Part shown: one piece after another, positions 47,721-55,643 of the stretch
How the letters are laid out: each line of letters begins with the position of its first letter
Numbering within the stretch: position 1 is the first letter of the stretch
Assembly (NCBI RefSeq): GCF_963677035.1
Contig: NZ_OY781472.1
Coordinates: 2,232,001-2,296,000 of the forward strand
From: an uncultured Hyphomonas sp.
GTDB lineage: Bacteria; Pseudomonadota; Alphaproteobacteria; Caulobacterales; Hyphomonadaceae
Length of the DNA: 64,000 nucleotides
Direction of reading: 5' to 3'
Made by a program: the position numbers and the translations under genes
The notes under the pieces: generated by a model
Seen by the model: only the letters and a program-made list of their open reading frames with translations
Told to the model about the DNA's origin: nothing
The model's database searches: none

Positions 47721-47766
47721 GGTGCGGGCTTTTCCGGGATGACATTGGCAATCAAGGGAGAAAGAC

Positions 47767-48132
47767 GTGGACAATTTCGAAAATGATCTCGCCTCCGCAG
47801 CCGATGCGCTGCAGGCATTGGCGGACGGGCCGGGAGCAGAGGCGGCAAGCGCGCTGGAGGCGGCCTTCGGGCAGGCGGGCGCGCGCATCGAAGCGACGCT
47901 GACGCAGGCGGCCCGCAGCGGCGAGCTGGATTTCCAGCGCATGGCCGATGCCATCCTGCGCGACATCGCGCGGGTGGCCGCCGAAGCCGTGTTCAATGGC
48001 GGGCAGTCCTCCTCCGCGCTTAACGTCAATATGAACTTTGCGCAGGGGACGGAACAGTCTGCTGTCACCGGGCGTAATGCCATCGGCGCCGTGCTGGCGC
48101 GGCTGGTCAGCCAGGGAGGGCGGTTCCTGTGA
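47767..48132 (+). CDS. GTA gp11, short tail tape-measure protein
   Basis: A 121-residue helical protein starting with GTG. It has the C-terminal part of the tape-measure family: L-D-F-Q-R-M-A-D-A-I-L-R-D-I-A-R-V-A-A-E-A-V, then an Asn/Gly segment and A-I-G-A-V-L-A-R-L-V-S-Q-G-G-R. GTA tape measures are already short and, as I recall, the Rhodobacter one is near 220 residues. This one is about half that, which would predict a very short tail. Its 3' end overlaps gp12 by 4 bases. Confidence 0.82.
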   Translation: MDNFENDLASAADALQALADGPGAEAASALEAAFGQAGARIEATLTQAARSGELDFQRMADAILRDIARVAAEAVFNGGQSSSALNVNMNFAQGTEQSAVTGRNAIGAVLARLVSQGGRFL

Positions 48133-48746
48133 GCCTGAACAATTTTCATGAGGTGAGCTTTCCCGTGCCGCTGGCACTGGCGGCAAGCGGCGGGCCGGAG
48201 CGGAAGACAGAAGTCGTCACACTGGCCAGTGGGGCGGAGGCGCGCAATGCGCTGTGGGCGGGTAGCCGCCGCCGCTGGGATGTGGGCAGCGCGGTGACGC
48301 GGCTGGACACGTTGCAGACCGTGGTCTCCTTCTTCGAGGCGCGTGGCGGGCGGCTCTCCGGCTTCCGCTTCCGCGACGCCCTGGACGACCGCAGCTGCGC
48401 GCCCGGCGCCGCGGTGAGTGCCACCGATCAGGTGATCGGCACGGGCGACGGGGTGACGGACACGTTCCAGCTGGTGAAGGCCTATGGCGGCTACGCCCGG
48501 CGTATCCTGAAGCCTGTGGCGGGCAGTGTGGTGGCCGCGGTGGGGGGCGCCCCCGTCTCTGCAAGCGTGGACACGGCAACCGGACTCGTCACGCTGGGGG
48601 CTGCCCCGGCAGAGGGGGCGGTGGTGACGGCAGGCTACCGGTTCGATTGCCCGGTCCGGTTCGATGCTGACCGGTTGGACGTGAACCTTGAAGCCTTCGG
48701 CGCGGGCCGTGTGCTGAGCATTCCCCTGATTGAGCTGGTGGGCTGA
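48129..48746 (+). CDS. GTA gp12, DUF2460 distal tail protein
   Basis: A 205-residue protein of the TIGR02217/DUF2460 family. Family marks are F-H-E-V-S-F-P-V near the start, N-A-L-W-A-G-S-R-R-R-W-D-V-G, F-F-E-A-R-G-G-R-L-S-G-F-R-F-R-D and P-V-R-F-D-A-D-R-L near the end. It forms the distal ring that links tail tube and baseplate. Starts with GTG, coupled to gp11. Confidence 0.93.
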   Translation: MSLNNFHEVSFPVPLALAASGGPERKTEVVTLASGAEARNALWAGSRRRWDVGSAVTRLDTLQTVVSFFEARGGRLSGFRFRDALDDRSCAPGAAVSATDQVIGTGDGVTDTFQLVKAYGGYARRILKPVAGSVVAAVGGAPVSASVDTATGLVTLGAAPAEGAVVTAGYRFDCPVRFDADRLDVNLEAFGAGRVLSIPLIELVG

Positions 48747-48749
48747 CAC

Positions 48750-49397
48750 ATGCGTCTGATGACAAGTGAATTTGCCGCCCGGCTGGCGAGCGGGGCCACA
48801 ACGACCTGCCTGTGCTGGCGGCTGACACGCGGTGATGGCGTCGTGCTGGCCGCGACGGAACATGACCGGGCGCTGCTGGTGGACGGGGTGACCTATTCAC
48901 CGGGCGGGGCGCTCAGCGCGGGCAGCTTCACACAGAGCGCCGGGCTGCAGCCGGGGCAGGCGGCCGCAGGCGGCGTGCTGGCCGATGACGCGATCACGGA
49001 AGCGGACCTTGCTGCTGGCCTGTGGGATGGCGCGCGCGTCGATGTGCTGCGCGTCGACTGGGAGCGTCCGGACCTGTTCGTGCAAGTCTGGAGCGGGCGC
49101 CTCAGCGAGGTGACGCGCGGCCCCGGCGGGTTCGAGGCGGAACTGGTGTCCCTGAAGGCGGATCTGGAGCGGCCCGTGGGGCGGGTCTATGCGCGGGCCT
49201 GCGATGCGGTGCTGGGGGATGCGCGCTGCGGTGTAGATGCGGGCGGCTTCCCGGGGCTCACCTGCGACCAGCGGTTCGCGACCTGCCGGGACGTGTTCGG
49301 CAATGAAGAGAACTTCCGGGGCTTCCCGCACCTTCCGGGGGCGGAGTTCGTGCTGGAAGGCCCGGCAGCGACGGGCAATAATGGGGGCAAGCGATGA
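48750..49397 (+). CDS. GTA gp13, DUF2163/phage BR0599-like tail hub protein
   Basis: A 215-residue baseplate hub protein. The N-terminal DUF2163 domain (about 5-150) is followed by a cysteine-bearing C-terminal segment. C-D-A-V-L-G-D-A-R-C-G-V-D and L-T-C-D-Q-R-F-A-T-C give four cysteines, the arrangement that in the Rhodobacter GTA hub holds an iron-sulfur cluster. It lies 3 bases after gp12 and overlaps gp14 by 4 bases. Confidence 0.92.
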   Translation: MRLMTSEFAARLASGATTTCLCWRLTRGDGVVLAATEHDRALLVDGVTYSPGGALSAGSFTQSAGLQPGQAAAGGVLADDAITEADLAAGLWDGARVDVLRVDWERPDLFVQVWSGRLSEVTRGPGGFEAELVSLKADLERPVGRVYARACDAVLGDARCGVDAGGFPGLTCDQRFATCRDVFGNEENFRGFPHLPGAEFVLEGPAATGNNGGKR

Positions 49398-49825
49398 CAC
49401 GATCAGAAGTGGTGGACGCCGCGCGCGGCTGGATCGGCACGCCTTACCGGCATCAGGCAAGTCTGAAGAGCGCAGGCTGTGACTGCCTGGGCCTTGTGCG
49501 CGGGGTGTGGCGGGAACTGGTGGGGCCAGAGCCGGAAGCCGCGCCCGCCTATTCGCCCGACTGGGCCGAAGCGCTCGGCGAAGAGACATTGCTGGAAGCG
49601 GCGCGGCGGCACCTGACCGAAATACCGGCCGGCGGCGCCGGGGCGGGCGATGTGCTGCTGTTCCGCATGGCGGCAGGCGTGCCGGCGAAACATTGCGGCA
49701 TCGCGACCGGCGAAGGCACGCTGGTGCACGCCTATTGGGGGCGCGCAGCGGTGGAGACGCGGCTGGTGCCGTGGTGGCAGCGGCGGGTGGTTGCGGCGTT
49801 CCGCTTCCCGGGCGTGGAGGATTAA
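49394..49825 (+). CDS. GTA gp14, NlpC/P60 cell wall peptidase
   Basis: A 143-residue NlpC/P60 peptidase carried at the tail tip to cut peptidoglycan of the recipient. The catalytic cysteine is Cys31 in C-D-C-L-G-L-V and the histidine His100 in A-K-H-C-G-I-A. The early W-I-G-T-P-Y-R-H-Q-A is characteristic of the GTA subgroup. Translationally coupled with gp13; the gp15 frame begins 3 bases after its stop. Confidence 0.94.
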   Translation: MTRSEVVDAARGWIGTPYRHQASLKSAGCDCLGLVRGVWRELVGPEPEAAPAYSPDWAEALGEETLLEAARRHLTEIPAGGAGAGDVLLFRMAAGVPAKHCGIATGEGTLVHAYWGRAAVETRLVPWWQRRVVAAFRFPGVED

Positions 49826-49828
49826 GGC

Positions 49829-50155
49829 ATGGCGCAGATCGTATTGTCTCAGGCCGGGGCGGCGCTGGGGCGGCAATTGTTGCCGCAGGGATTGAAATTC
49901 CTTGGAACGCAGGTGGCGGGCGCCGCGATCGGCCGGGCAGCGGGGGCGTTGGCGGGCAGTCTGATTGATGCGCGGCTGGCCCCGCCGGTGGACGGGCCGC
50001 GTGTGAAGACGCTGCCGGTGATGGAATCGCGCGAAGGCGTTGGCATTCCCTCGGTCTATGGGCGCATGCGGGTGGCCGGGCAGGTGATCTGGGCCTCGCG
50101 CTTCCGGGAGCATCGCACAACGCAGTCCAGCGGCAGCAAGGGCGGCCCCGCGTGA
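49829..50155 (+). CDS. GTA gp15, N-terminal fragment (split megatron/host-specificity protein)
   Basis: A 108-residue frame beginning M-A-Q-I-V-L-S-Q-A-G-A-A-L-G. It continues through G-I-P-S-V-Y-G-R-M-R-V-A-G-Q-V-I-W-A-S-R-F, which is the normal start of the long GTA tail-fibre-like protein gp15. It stops after G-S-K-G-G-P-A, where canonical gp15 continues with T-T-x-Y-x-Y-S-V. The continuation is the next frame, starting 4 bases before this stop. It is either a natural two-part gene with GTGA coupling or a frameshift. Confidence 0.8.
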   Translation: MAQIVLSQAGAALGRQLLPQGLKFLGTQVAGAAIGRAAGALAGSLIDARLAPPVDGPRVKTLPVMESREGVGIPSVYGRMRVAGQVIWASRFREHRTTQSSGSKGGPA

Positions 50156-53100
50156 CGACCTATGATTATACGGTGAGCATCGCCGTTGCGCTGGGCGAGG
50201 GACCGGTGCTGGCCGTGCAGCGCGCCTGGGCGAATGGCGCGCCGTTTGACTTGTCGCGGGTCACGCATCGCCTTTATCGCGGGGATGAGGCGCAGCTGCC
50301 CGATCCGCTGATCGAGATGATCGAAGGCGCCGCGCCGGCCTATCGCGGTACAGCCTATATCGTGTTCGAGGACTTGCCGCTGGACGATTTCGGCAACCGT
50401 GTCCCGCAGCTGAGTTTCGAAATCGTCCGTGTGCCACCGGGCAGTGACACGCCGGGGCTGGACGCGTCTGTCACCGGGGTGAACGTCATCCCGGCGTCCG
50501 GCGAGTTTGTCTATGCAACGGAAATCGTGCGCGAGCGGGTGCGCCGCGGGCAGGAGCGGGCGCTGAATGCAAATTCCGGTGAGGCACGGGCGGATTTCCT
50601 CGTCTCGCTGGACCAGCTGGAGGCGGACCTGCCGCGTGTGAACCGGGCTTCGCTGACGGTCGGCTGGTTCGGCACGGATGTGGCGGCGGGGACCTGTCAG
50701 ATCCATCCGGGCGTGGAGACACGGGAACGGGTGACGGTGCCGCAGAGCTGGCGCGTTGCAGGGATCGACCGGGCGGAGGCTTATACTGTCTCGCGCGATG
50801 AAGACGACCGGCCGAATTATGGCGGTACGCCGTCGGATGGCTGCGTGACGCAGGCGATTGCGGAAATGACCGCACGCGGCATCGCTGTGACGTTCTCGCC
50901 TTTCCTGTTCATGGACAGCGAGGGCTTTCCCTGGCGCGGGCGGATCGGTGTCAGCGCGGATGGCACGGCAGCGGCGCGCAGCGAGATCGATGCCTTCGTC
51001 AACGGGGCGAACGGCTTCCGGCGGTTCATCCTGCACTATGCCAATCTGTGCGCGGCGGCGGGCGGCGTGGAGGCGTTCCTGATCGGCAGTGAGATGGTGG
51101 GCCTGACGCGTGTGCGGGATGCGGGCGGCGCGTTTCCGTTCGTGGAGGCGCTGGTGTCTCTGGCAGCGGAGGTGAAGGCGATCCTGCCGGGGGCGAAGGT
51201 GTCTTATGCCGCAGACTGGACGGAGTATGGCGCCTATGTGCCCGGCGATGGCAGCGGCGATGTCCTGTTCCCGCTGGACGATTTGTGGGCCAGCCCGAAC
51301 GTCGATTTCGTCGGGATCGACTGGTATCCGCCCATGGGAGACTGGCGCAACGGGACAGAGCATCTCGACGCGCTGGCCGGGTATAAGGGGCCGGATGATC
51401 CGGACTATCTCACCTTCCAGATCAGCGGCGGCGAAGCCTATGACTGGTACTATGCCAGCCAGGCCGACCGGGACGCGCAGGTGCGTACACCGATCAATGA
51501 CACGGCCCATGGCGAGCACTGGGTGTTCCGCGCGAAAGATCTGGCGGGCTGGGCGGGCAGTCTGCATTATCCGCGCCCCGGCGGTGTGCGGGTGGGGGTG
51601 CCGACGGGCTGGGTGCCCGGGTCGAAGCCCGTTCGTCTGAGTGAGATCGGCTTCGGCGCGGTGGACAAAGGCGGTAATGCGCCGAACCTGTTCTATGACC
51701 CCAAGAGCACCGAGAGCGCCCTGCCGCCATACTCCAGCGGATCGCGGGATGACGTGTTCCAGCGTCAGGCGCTGGCGGTGACGCTGGCGCATTGGGAGGC
51801 GAGCCCATTGGTCGAGGCGGCCATGGTCTGGGCCTGGGATGGGCGCCCGTTCCCGGCCTGGCCCCTGCGGGACGATGTGTGGGGCGACGGAGCCAACTGG
51901 GCCCGCGGGCACTGGCTGAACGGGCGGGCTGGCCTTGCTGCGCTTGGGGATGTGGTGCGGGACATCTGTGTGCGCGGCGGCGTGGAGACCGTGGAGACAG
52001 GGGCGCTGGATGGCGTGGTGCAGGGCTTCGCGCTGGAAGGCGTGTACAGCGTGCGCGGCGCACTGGAGCCGGTGAAACTGGCCTTCGGCATTGAGGCGGT
52101 GGAGCGGGACGGCGCGATCATGTTCCGGATGGAAGGCGACGGGCCTGTCCACGAGATAGACAGTGGGCGGATCGGGGAGGCGGGCTTTGCCGCGACGCGG
52201 CACCTGCTGGACAAGGCCCCCGGCCGCGTGCGCCTGCAATATATCGACGGGGATGAGGCGTTCGGCCCGGCCCTGGCGGAGGCGCGCCGGTCAGGCGGTG
52301 ATGTGCGGCTGGTGAGCGATGTAAGCGTGCCGCTGCTCGTGTCTTCGGTGGAAGCCGAAGATATCGCCGGGCGGCTGCTGGATCGCCTCACCCGCGGGGA
52401 AACGGCGGAGGTTGTGCTGCCGCTGTCCGGTCTCGCGATTGAGCCGGGCGATGCGGTGCAGCTGGACGGCGCCGCGACGTGGCGCATCGACGACATTGTG
52501 GACCGCGGCGCGGAACGCATTCTCTCGCTGCGGGAAGACCTGCCCGCGGCGAACCGGGTTCGCTCCGTCGGCCATGGCGCCGTGCCGGTCCCGGCCCCGG
52601 TTCCAGGCGGCGTGGACCTCGTATTGATTGACGGCCCGCGGGCGGCCGGGGAGGGTGCGGGCCTCCGCGTTGCGGCATGGGCTGATCCATGGCCGGGAGA
52701 GGTGCAGGTACTGGCAGGTCTGGACGCCGGGGCGATGACGGCGCGGGCTGAACTGTCCCGGCCTGCGGTGACCGGTTTCCTGGCGGAGGATGTGTCGCCC
52801 GGCCCATGCGGCCGATGGGACCGGGCCAACACACTCCTTGTGGAAACGGCGGGCGCCTTTGCCAGCCTGCCGCAATCCGGTGTCCTGTCCGGCGGAAATG
52901 CGCTGTTGCTGGAAACCGGGGAGGGGTGGGAGCGTCTCCAGTTCGCAACAGCCGAACTCGTCGGACCGGAGCTGTGGGCCTTGTCTGATCTGCTTCGGGC
53001 CGAGCGGGGCAGCGTCAGCGCTCCGGCCGTGGCAGGTGCGCGGGTCCTCCTGCTGGATGGATCGGATGTGTTGGCCGAGGTGTTACCCTTGGAGATCGGC

Positions 53101-53445
53101 CTGGAGCTGGGCTGGCGAACAACCGGGGATGACGCGTCGCTATCTGCCGTCTTTGCCGATGAAGGCGGGCGCCCCTGGCCGGTCAGCCATCTGCGGGCGT
53201 CGGGCGAGCTGCTCAGCTGGGTTCGGCGCGGGCCGGACCTTCCGGAGAGCTGGGCCTTGCCGGAGGGCGAGAACACAGGACGGTTCGCCGTTCAGTTCGA
53301 TACAGGCGCGGGTTTTGGCGGCGAGGCAGTCCTCGAATCGCCATCCGCTGCCATCCCATCCGGCGCAATTGCCGCGCGTGTTGCGGAAATCGGTGCAGAT
53401 GGCCGCATGGGCAGGTGGGTTTCAATCCCCCTCGGGACACCCTAA
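50152..53445 (+). CDS. GTA gp15, main part (baseplate/host-recognition megatron)
   Basis: A 1097-residue protein starting with GTG (M-T-T-Y-D-Y-T-V-S-I-A-V-A-L-G-E-G-P). It contains the GTA TIM-barrel-like domain (about 230-560; F-S-P-F-L-F-M-D, Y-A-D/Y-A-A-D-W-T-E-Y, F-V-G-I-D-W-Y-P-P-M, S-E-I-G-F-G-A-V-D-K). A phage-tail-like domain (about 590-780) and several C-terminal beta domains follow. It forms the baseplate that penetrates the recipient envelope. Together with the N-terminal fragment it totals about 1205 residues, close to the usual single-chain length. It is the last structural gene of the cluster. Confidence 0.92.
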   Translation: MTTYDYTVSIAVALGEGPVLAVQRAWANGAPFDLSRVTHRLYRGDEAQLPDPLIEMIEGAAPAYRGTAYIVFEDLPLDDFGNRVPQLSFEIVRVPPGSDTPGLDASVTGVNVIPASGEFVYATEIVRERVRRGQERALNANSGEARADFLVSLDQLEADLPRVNRASLTVGWFGTDVAAGTCQIHPGVETRERVTVPQSWRVAGIDRAEAYTVSRDEDDRPNYGGTPSDGCVTQAIAEMTARGIAVTFSPFLFMDSEGFPWRGRIGVSADGTAAARSEIDAFVNGANGFRRFILHYANLCAAAGGVEAFLIGSEMVGLTRVRDAGGAFPFVEALVSLAAEVKAILPGAKVSYAADWTEYGAYVPGDGSGDVLFPLDDLWASPNVDFVGIDWYPPMGDWRNGTEHLDALAGYKGPDDPDYLTFQISGGEAYDWYYASQADRDAQVRTPINDTAHGEHWVFRAKDLAGWAGSLHYPRPGGVRVGVPTGWVPGSKPVRLSEIGFGAVDKGGNAPNLFYDPKSTESALPPYSSGSRDDVFQRQALAVTLAHWEASPLVEAAMVWAWDGRPFPAWPLRDDVWGDGANWARGHWLNGRAGLAALGDVVRDICVRGGVETVETGALDGVVQGFALEGVYSVRGALEPVKLAFGIEAVERDGAIMFRMEGDGPVHEIDSGRIGEAGFAATRHLLDKAPGRVRLQYIDGDEAFGPALAEARRSGGDVRLVSDVSVPLLVSSVEAEDIAGRLLDRLTRGETAEVVLPLSGLAIEPGDAVQLDGAATWRIDDIVDRGAERILSLREDLPAANRVRSVGHGAVPVPAPVPGGVDLVLIDGPRAAGEGAGLRVAAWADPWPGEVQVLAGLDAGAMTARAELSRPAVTGFLAEDVSPGPCGRWDRANTLLVETAGAFASLPQSGVLSGGNALLLETGEGWERLQFATAELVGPELWALSDLLRAERGSVSAPAVAGARVLLLDGSDVLAEVLPLEIGLELGWRTTGDDASLSAVFADEGGRPWPVSHLRASGELLSWVRRGPDLPESWALPEGENTGRFAVQFDTGAGFGGEAVLESPSAAIPSGAIAARVAEIGADGRMGRWVSIPLGTP

Positions 53446-53459
53446 CTGTATGGCAGAAA

Positions 53460-54377
53460 ATGACTTACCAGAAGGATCCGACTCACTTGGCCATCGACCC
53501 CTATATCGTGCTCGGCGTTCCGCGCTCGGCGACGGAGGCCGAGATCAAGAAGGCTTACCGGGCAAAGGCGAAAGCCCTGCATCCGGACCAGCATAAGGAC
53601 GACCCGAAAAAGGCCGAGGAGTTCAAACGCGTCTCGGCGGCCTACGAAATCATTGGCGACAAGGAAAAGAAGGCCAAATTCGACCGCGGCGAGATCGACG
53701 GCGATGGAAACCCGACCGGCTTTGCCGGTGGGGCCCATCCGGGCGCGCATCCTGGCGGGGGCGGGTTCCGCTGGCAAAGCACGTCCGGCAAGAATCCGTT
53801 CGAAGGCGCGCAGGGCGACCCGTTTGAAGACATTCTGTCCGGCATGTTCGGCGGCGGCGGGCGGTCCCGCCGGGGCGGGCCGGGGCCGCAAAAGGGCCGG
53901 GATGTCCGCTATCGCGTGCAGGTCGACTTTGAAGATGCCGTGCTGGGCGCCCGCCGCCGCATGACCATGGCCGACGGCCGGGCGCTGGACGTCAATATTC
54001 CTGCCGGCATTGATTCCGGTCAGACGCTCCGTTTGAAAAGCCAGGGCCAGCAATCGCCCTATGGCGGCCCGCCGGGCGATGCGCTGCTGGAAATCGAGGT
54101 TCGCCCGTCGAAGGTCTGGGACCGCGACGGCAAAGACCTGCGGATGAAGCTGCCCATCGGCCTGAAGGAAGCGGTGCTTGGCGGCAGTGTGGAAGTGAAG
54201 ACACCTTCCGGCCACGTCACGCTGAAAGTGCCTGCAGGTTCCAATACCGGCGCGCAATTGCGGCTGAAGGGCAAGGGCGTGAAAACGTCGCCGCCGGGGG
54301 ACCTTTATGTCCGGCTGGAGATCGTCCTCGATAATCCGAAGGACGAGGGTTTGCGTAAGTGGGCTGAAAAGTCGTGA
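53460..54377 (+). CDS. J-domain co-chaperone, CbpA/class B type (no zinc finger)
   Basis: A 305-residue J-protein. The J domain (about 13-75) has H-P-D in A-L-H-P-D-Q-H, then a Gly-rich linker (G-G-A-H-P-G-A-H-P-G-G-G-G-F) and two C-terminal beta domains with D-V-R-Y-R-V-Q-V-D-F and G-D-L-Y-V-R-L-E-I. CxxCxGxG repeats are missing, unlike dnaJ at 7.3 kb. The start at 53460 is 14 bases after the gp15 stop, on the same strand. It may be read through from the GTA operon, in which case it could assist particle assembly, but this is inference. Confidence 0.88.
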   Translation: MTYQKDPTHLAIDPYIVLGVPRSATEAEIKKAYRAKAKALHPDQHKDDPKKAEEFKRVSAAYEIIGDKEKKAKFDRGEIDGDGNPTGFAGGAHPGAHPGGGGFRWQSTSGKNPFEGAQGDPFEDILSGMFGGGGRSRRGGPGPQKGRDVRYRVQVDFEDAVLGARRRMTMADGRALDVNIPAGIDSGQTLRLKSQGQQSPYGGPPGDALLEIEVRPSKVWDRDGKDLRMKLPIGLKEAVLGGSVEVKTPSGHVTLKVPAGSNTGAQLRLKGKGVKTSPPGDLYVRLEIVLDNPKDEGLRKWAEKS

Positions 54378-54465
54378 AGTTCTTTTGAGCTTGCCGGTAT
54401 CTGTGCCAACATCCTGATGTCGCCGGTCAGAACCGGCTCAGCGCTCTCCCCTGGAGGAGGTGGAA

Positions 54466-55239
54466 ATGCTGGATCTGCTGCGTGGGTTGCTAAAAGCTGA
54501 ATCTGTCTTCGACCTCGGCGCGCGCACAATGGCCGTATTCGATGCGCTGGGCTTCACAAAAGCCTACTATCTCTCCCCGATTGTGCAGGACCGGGCCATG
54601 GGCCAGGCCATGTTCAATCTCGGTTTGCCGGCGGAATGGGAAACGGCTTATCGGGCCGCGCCGAAGGGAACAGATCCGTTGCCCTATATCGCCCTGCGAA
54701 TCGGCAAGGCCTTTCGATGGGGAAAACTGCCGCAAGACGTGTCGCTGCAGCCGTCCGAGGCCGCCTACATAAATTCGCTTGAGAAGTGGGGCATGGCCGA
54801 CGGGATCGGTATTCCGGCCTATGGGTCTGCGGCCCGTGTCGGATTTGTGGGAATCGGCGGTCCAAAAAGTCCGGACGGTTTCGAAACAGCGGACATGGAA
54901 ATCCTGCAGATTGCGACAGAGGCATCGTATGTCCGGTATTGTGAGCTGATTGTCGCCGATGCCGATCCGCTGCCGCGCCTGTCCAACCGGGAACTGGATG
55001 TGCTGCGCCAGATGGCGAAGGGAAAGAGCAATGCCTCCATCGCGAAAAACCTGGACCTGTCGCAGGAGACGGTCGACACCTATGCGCGGCGCATTTTCCA
55101 GAAGCTGAAAGTCTCAGACCGCACATCCGCCGTGATCAAAGGCATCACCCGCGGCCTGGTCATCGCCTCTGACCCGGAGATTGAAGAGGCAATCCGTGCG
55201 CGCCAGCCCGGTTCTGACGGGCCGAAAGATGCTGAATGA
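54466..55239 (+). CDS. LuxR-type regulator with acyl-homoserine-lactone pocket (LuxR solo)
   Basis: A 257-residue regulator. The autoinducer domain (1-165) keeps the residues that contact N-acyl-homoserine lactones in TraR/LuxR: Trp58, Tyr62, Asp70, Pro71, Trp85 and Gly113. The C-terminal LuxR HTH reads L-S-N-R-E-L-D-V-L-R-Q-M-A-K-G-K-S-N and V-D-T-Y-A-R-R-I-F-Q-K-L-K-V. GGAGGAGG lies 5-6 bases before the ATG at 54466 (an in-frame GTG at 54460 overlaps it). No luxI synthase gene is in the window, so it is a solo receptor here. Its position directly after the GTA block is suggestive because GTA production is quorum-controlled in Rhodobacter. Confidence 0.88.
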   Translation: MLDLLRGLLKAESVFDLGARTMAVFDALGFTKAYYLSPIVQDRAMGQAMFNLGLPAEWETAYRAAPKGTDPLPYIALRIGKAFRWGKLPQDVSLQPSEAAYINSLEKWGMADGIGIPAYGSAARVGFVGIGGPKSPDGFETADMEILQIATEASYVRYCELIVADADPLPRLSNRELDVLRQMAKGKSNASIAKNLDLSQETVDTYARRIFQKLKVSDRTSAVIKGITRGLVIASDPEIEEAIRARQPGSDGPKDAE

Positions 55240-55294
55240 TTCAAAGCGGTATCGTTCACTTAACATTCAGCGCTTTCGCCTTATACGACAAGGT

Positions 55295-55609
55295 ATGAAA
55301 CGGATTGCCGCCCTTTTTCTGGCTTTCGGCCTCGTCGTCGCGCCTGCTGCGTCGGCGCAGGACTGGATGAACCAGTTCTCGCCCGGACAGGCGCGCGATT
55401 CACGGAATCAGGGGCGCACCGTGCCGCTCAGCCAGATTTTCAACAATCTGAAGCGGCAATATGGCGGCTATCAACTGGGCGCTGACCTGTATGAACGGCG
55501 CAACGGCAAAGCGGTCTATGAGATCGATTGGATGACGAAGAATGGCCGCAAGATGCATTTCGTGGTCGATGCGCAAACCGGCGCAATCATTGACCGCCGG
55601 GGTGGCTGA
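55295..55609 (+). CDS. Periplasmic PepSY-domain protein
   Basis: A 104-residue exported protein with signal peptide M-K-R-I-A-A-L-F-L-A-F-G-L-V-V-A-P-A-A-S-A. The mature part has a PepSY-like core: Y-Q-L-G-A-D-L-Y-E-R-R-N-G-K-A-V-Y-E-I-D-W and H-F-V-V-D-A-Q-T-G-A-I. It is the first gene before the two-component system, 34 bases ahead. In rhizobia a small periplasmic protein, FeuN, is encoded at this position and restrains the FeuQ kinase; a similar role is inferred here from size, export and location. Confidence 0.82.
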   Translation: MKRIAALFLAFGLVVAPAASAQDWMNQFSPGQARDSRNQGRTVPLSQIFNNLKRQYGGYQLGADLYERRNGKAVYEIDWMTKNGRKMHFVVDAQTGAIIDRRGG

Positions 55610-55643
55610 GCCAACATTAACCTTTTCAGGGAGTAGCTGAACC

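Noticed and set aside
50056..52239. A 727-codon minus-strand frame
   Set aside because: Antisense to gp15, with His/Arg/Pro-rich composition typical of shadows.
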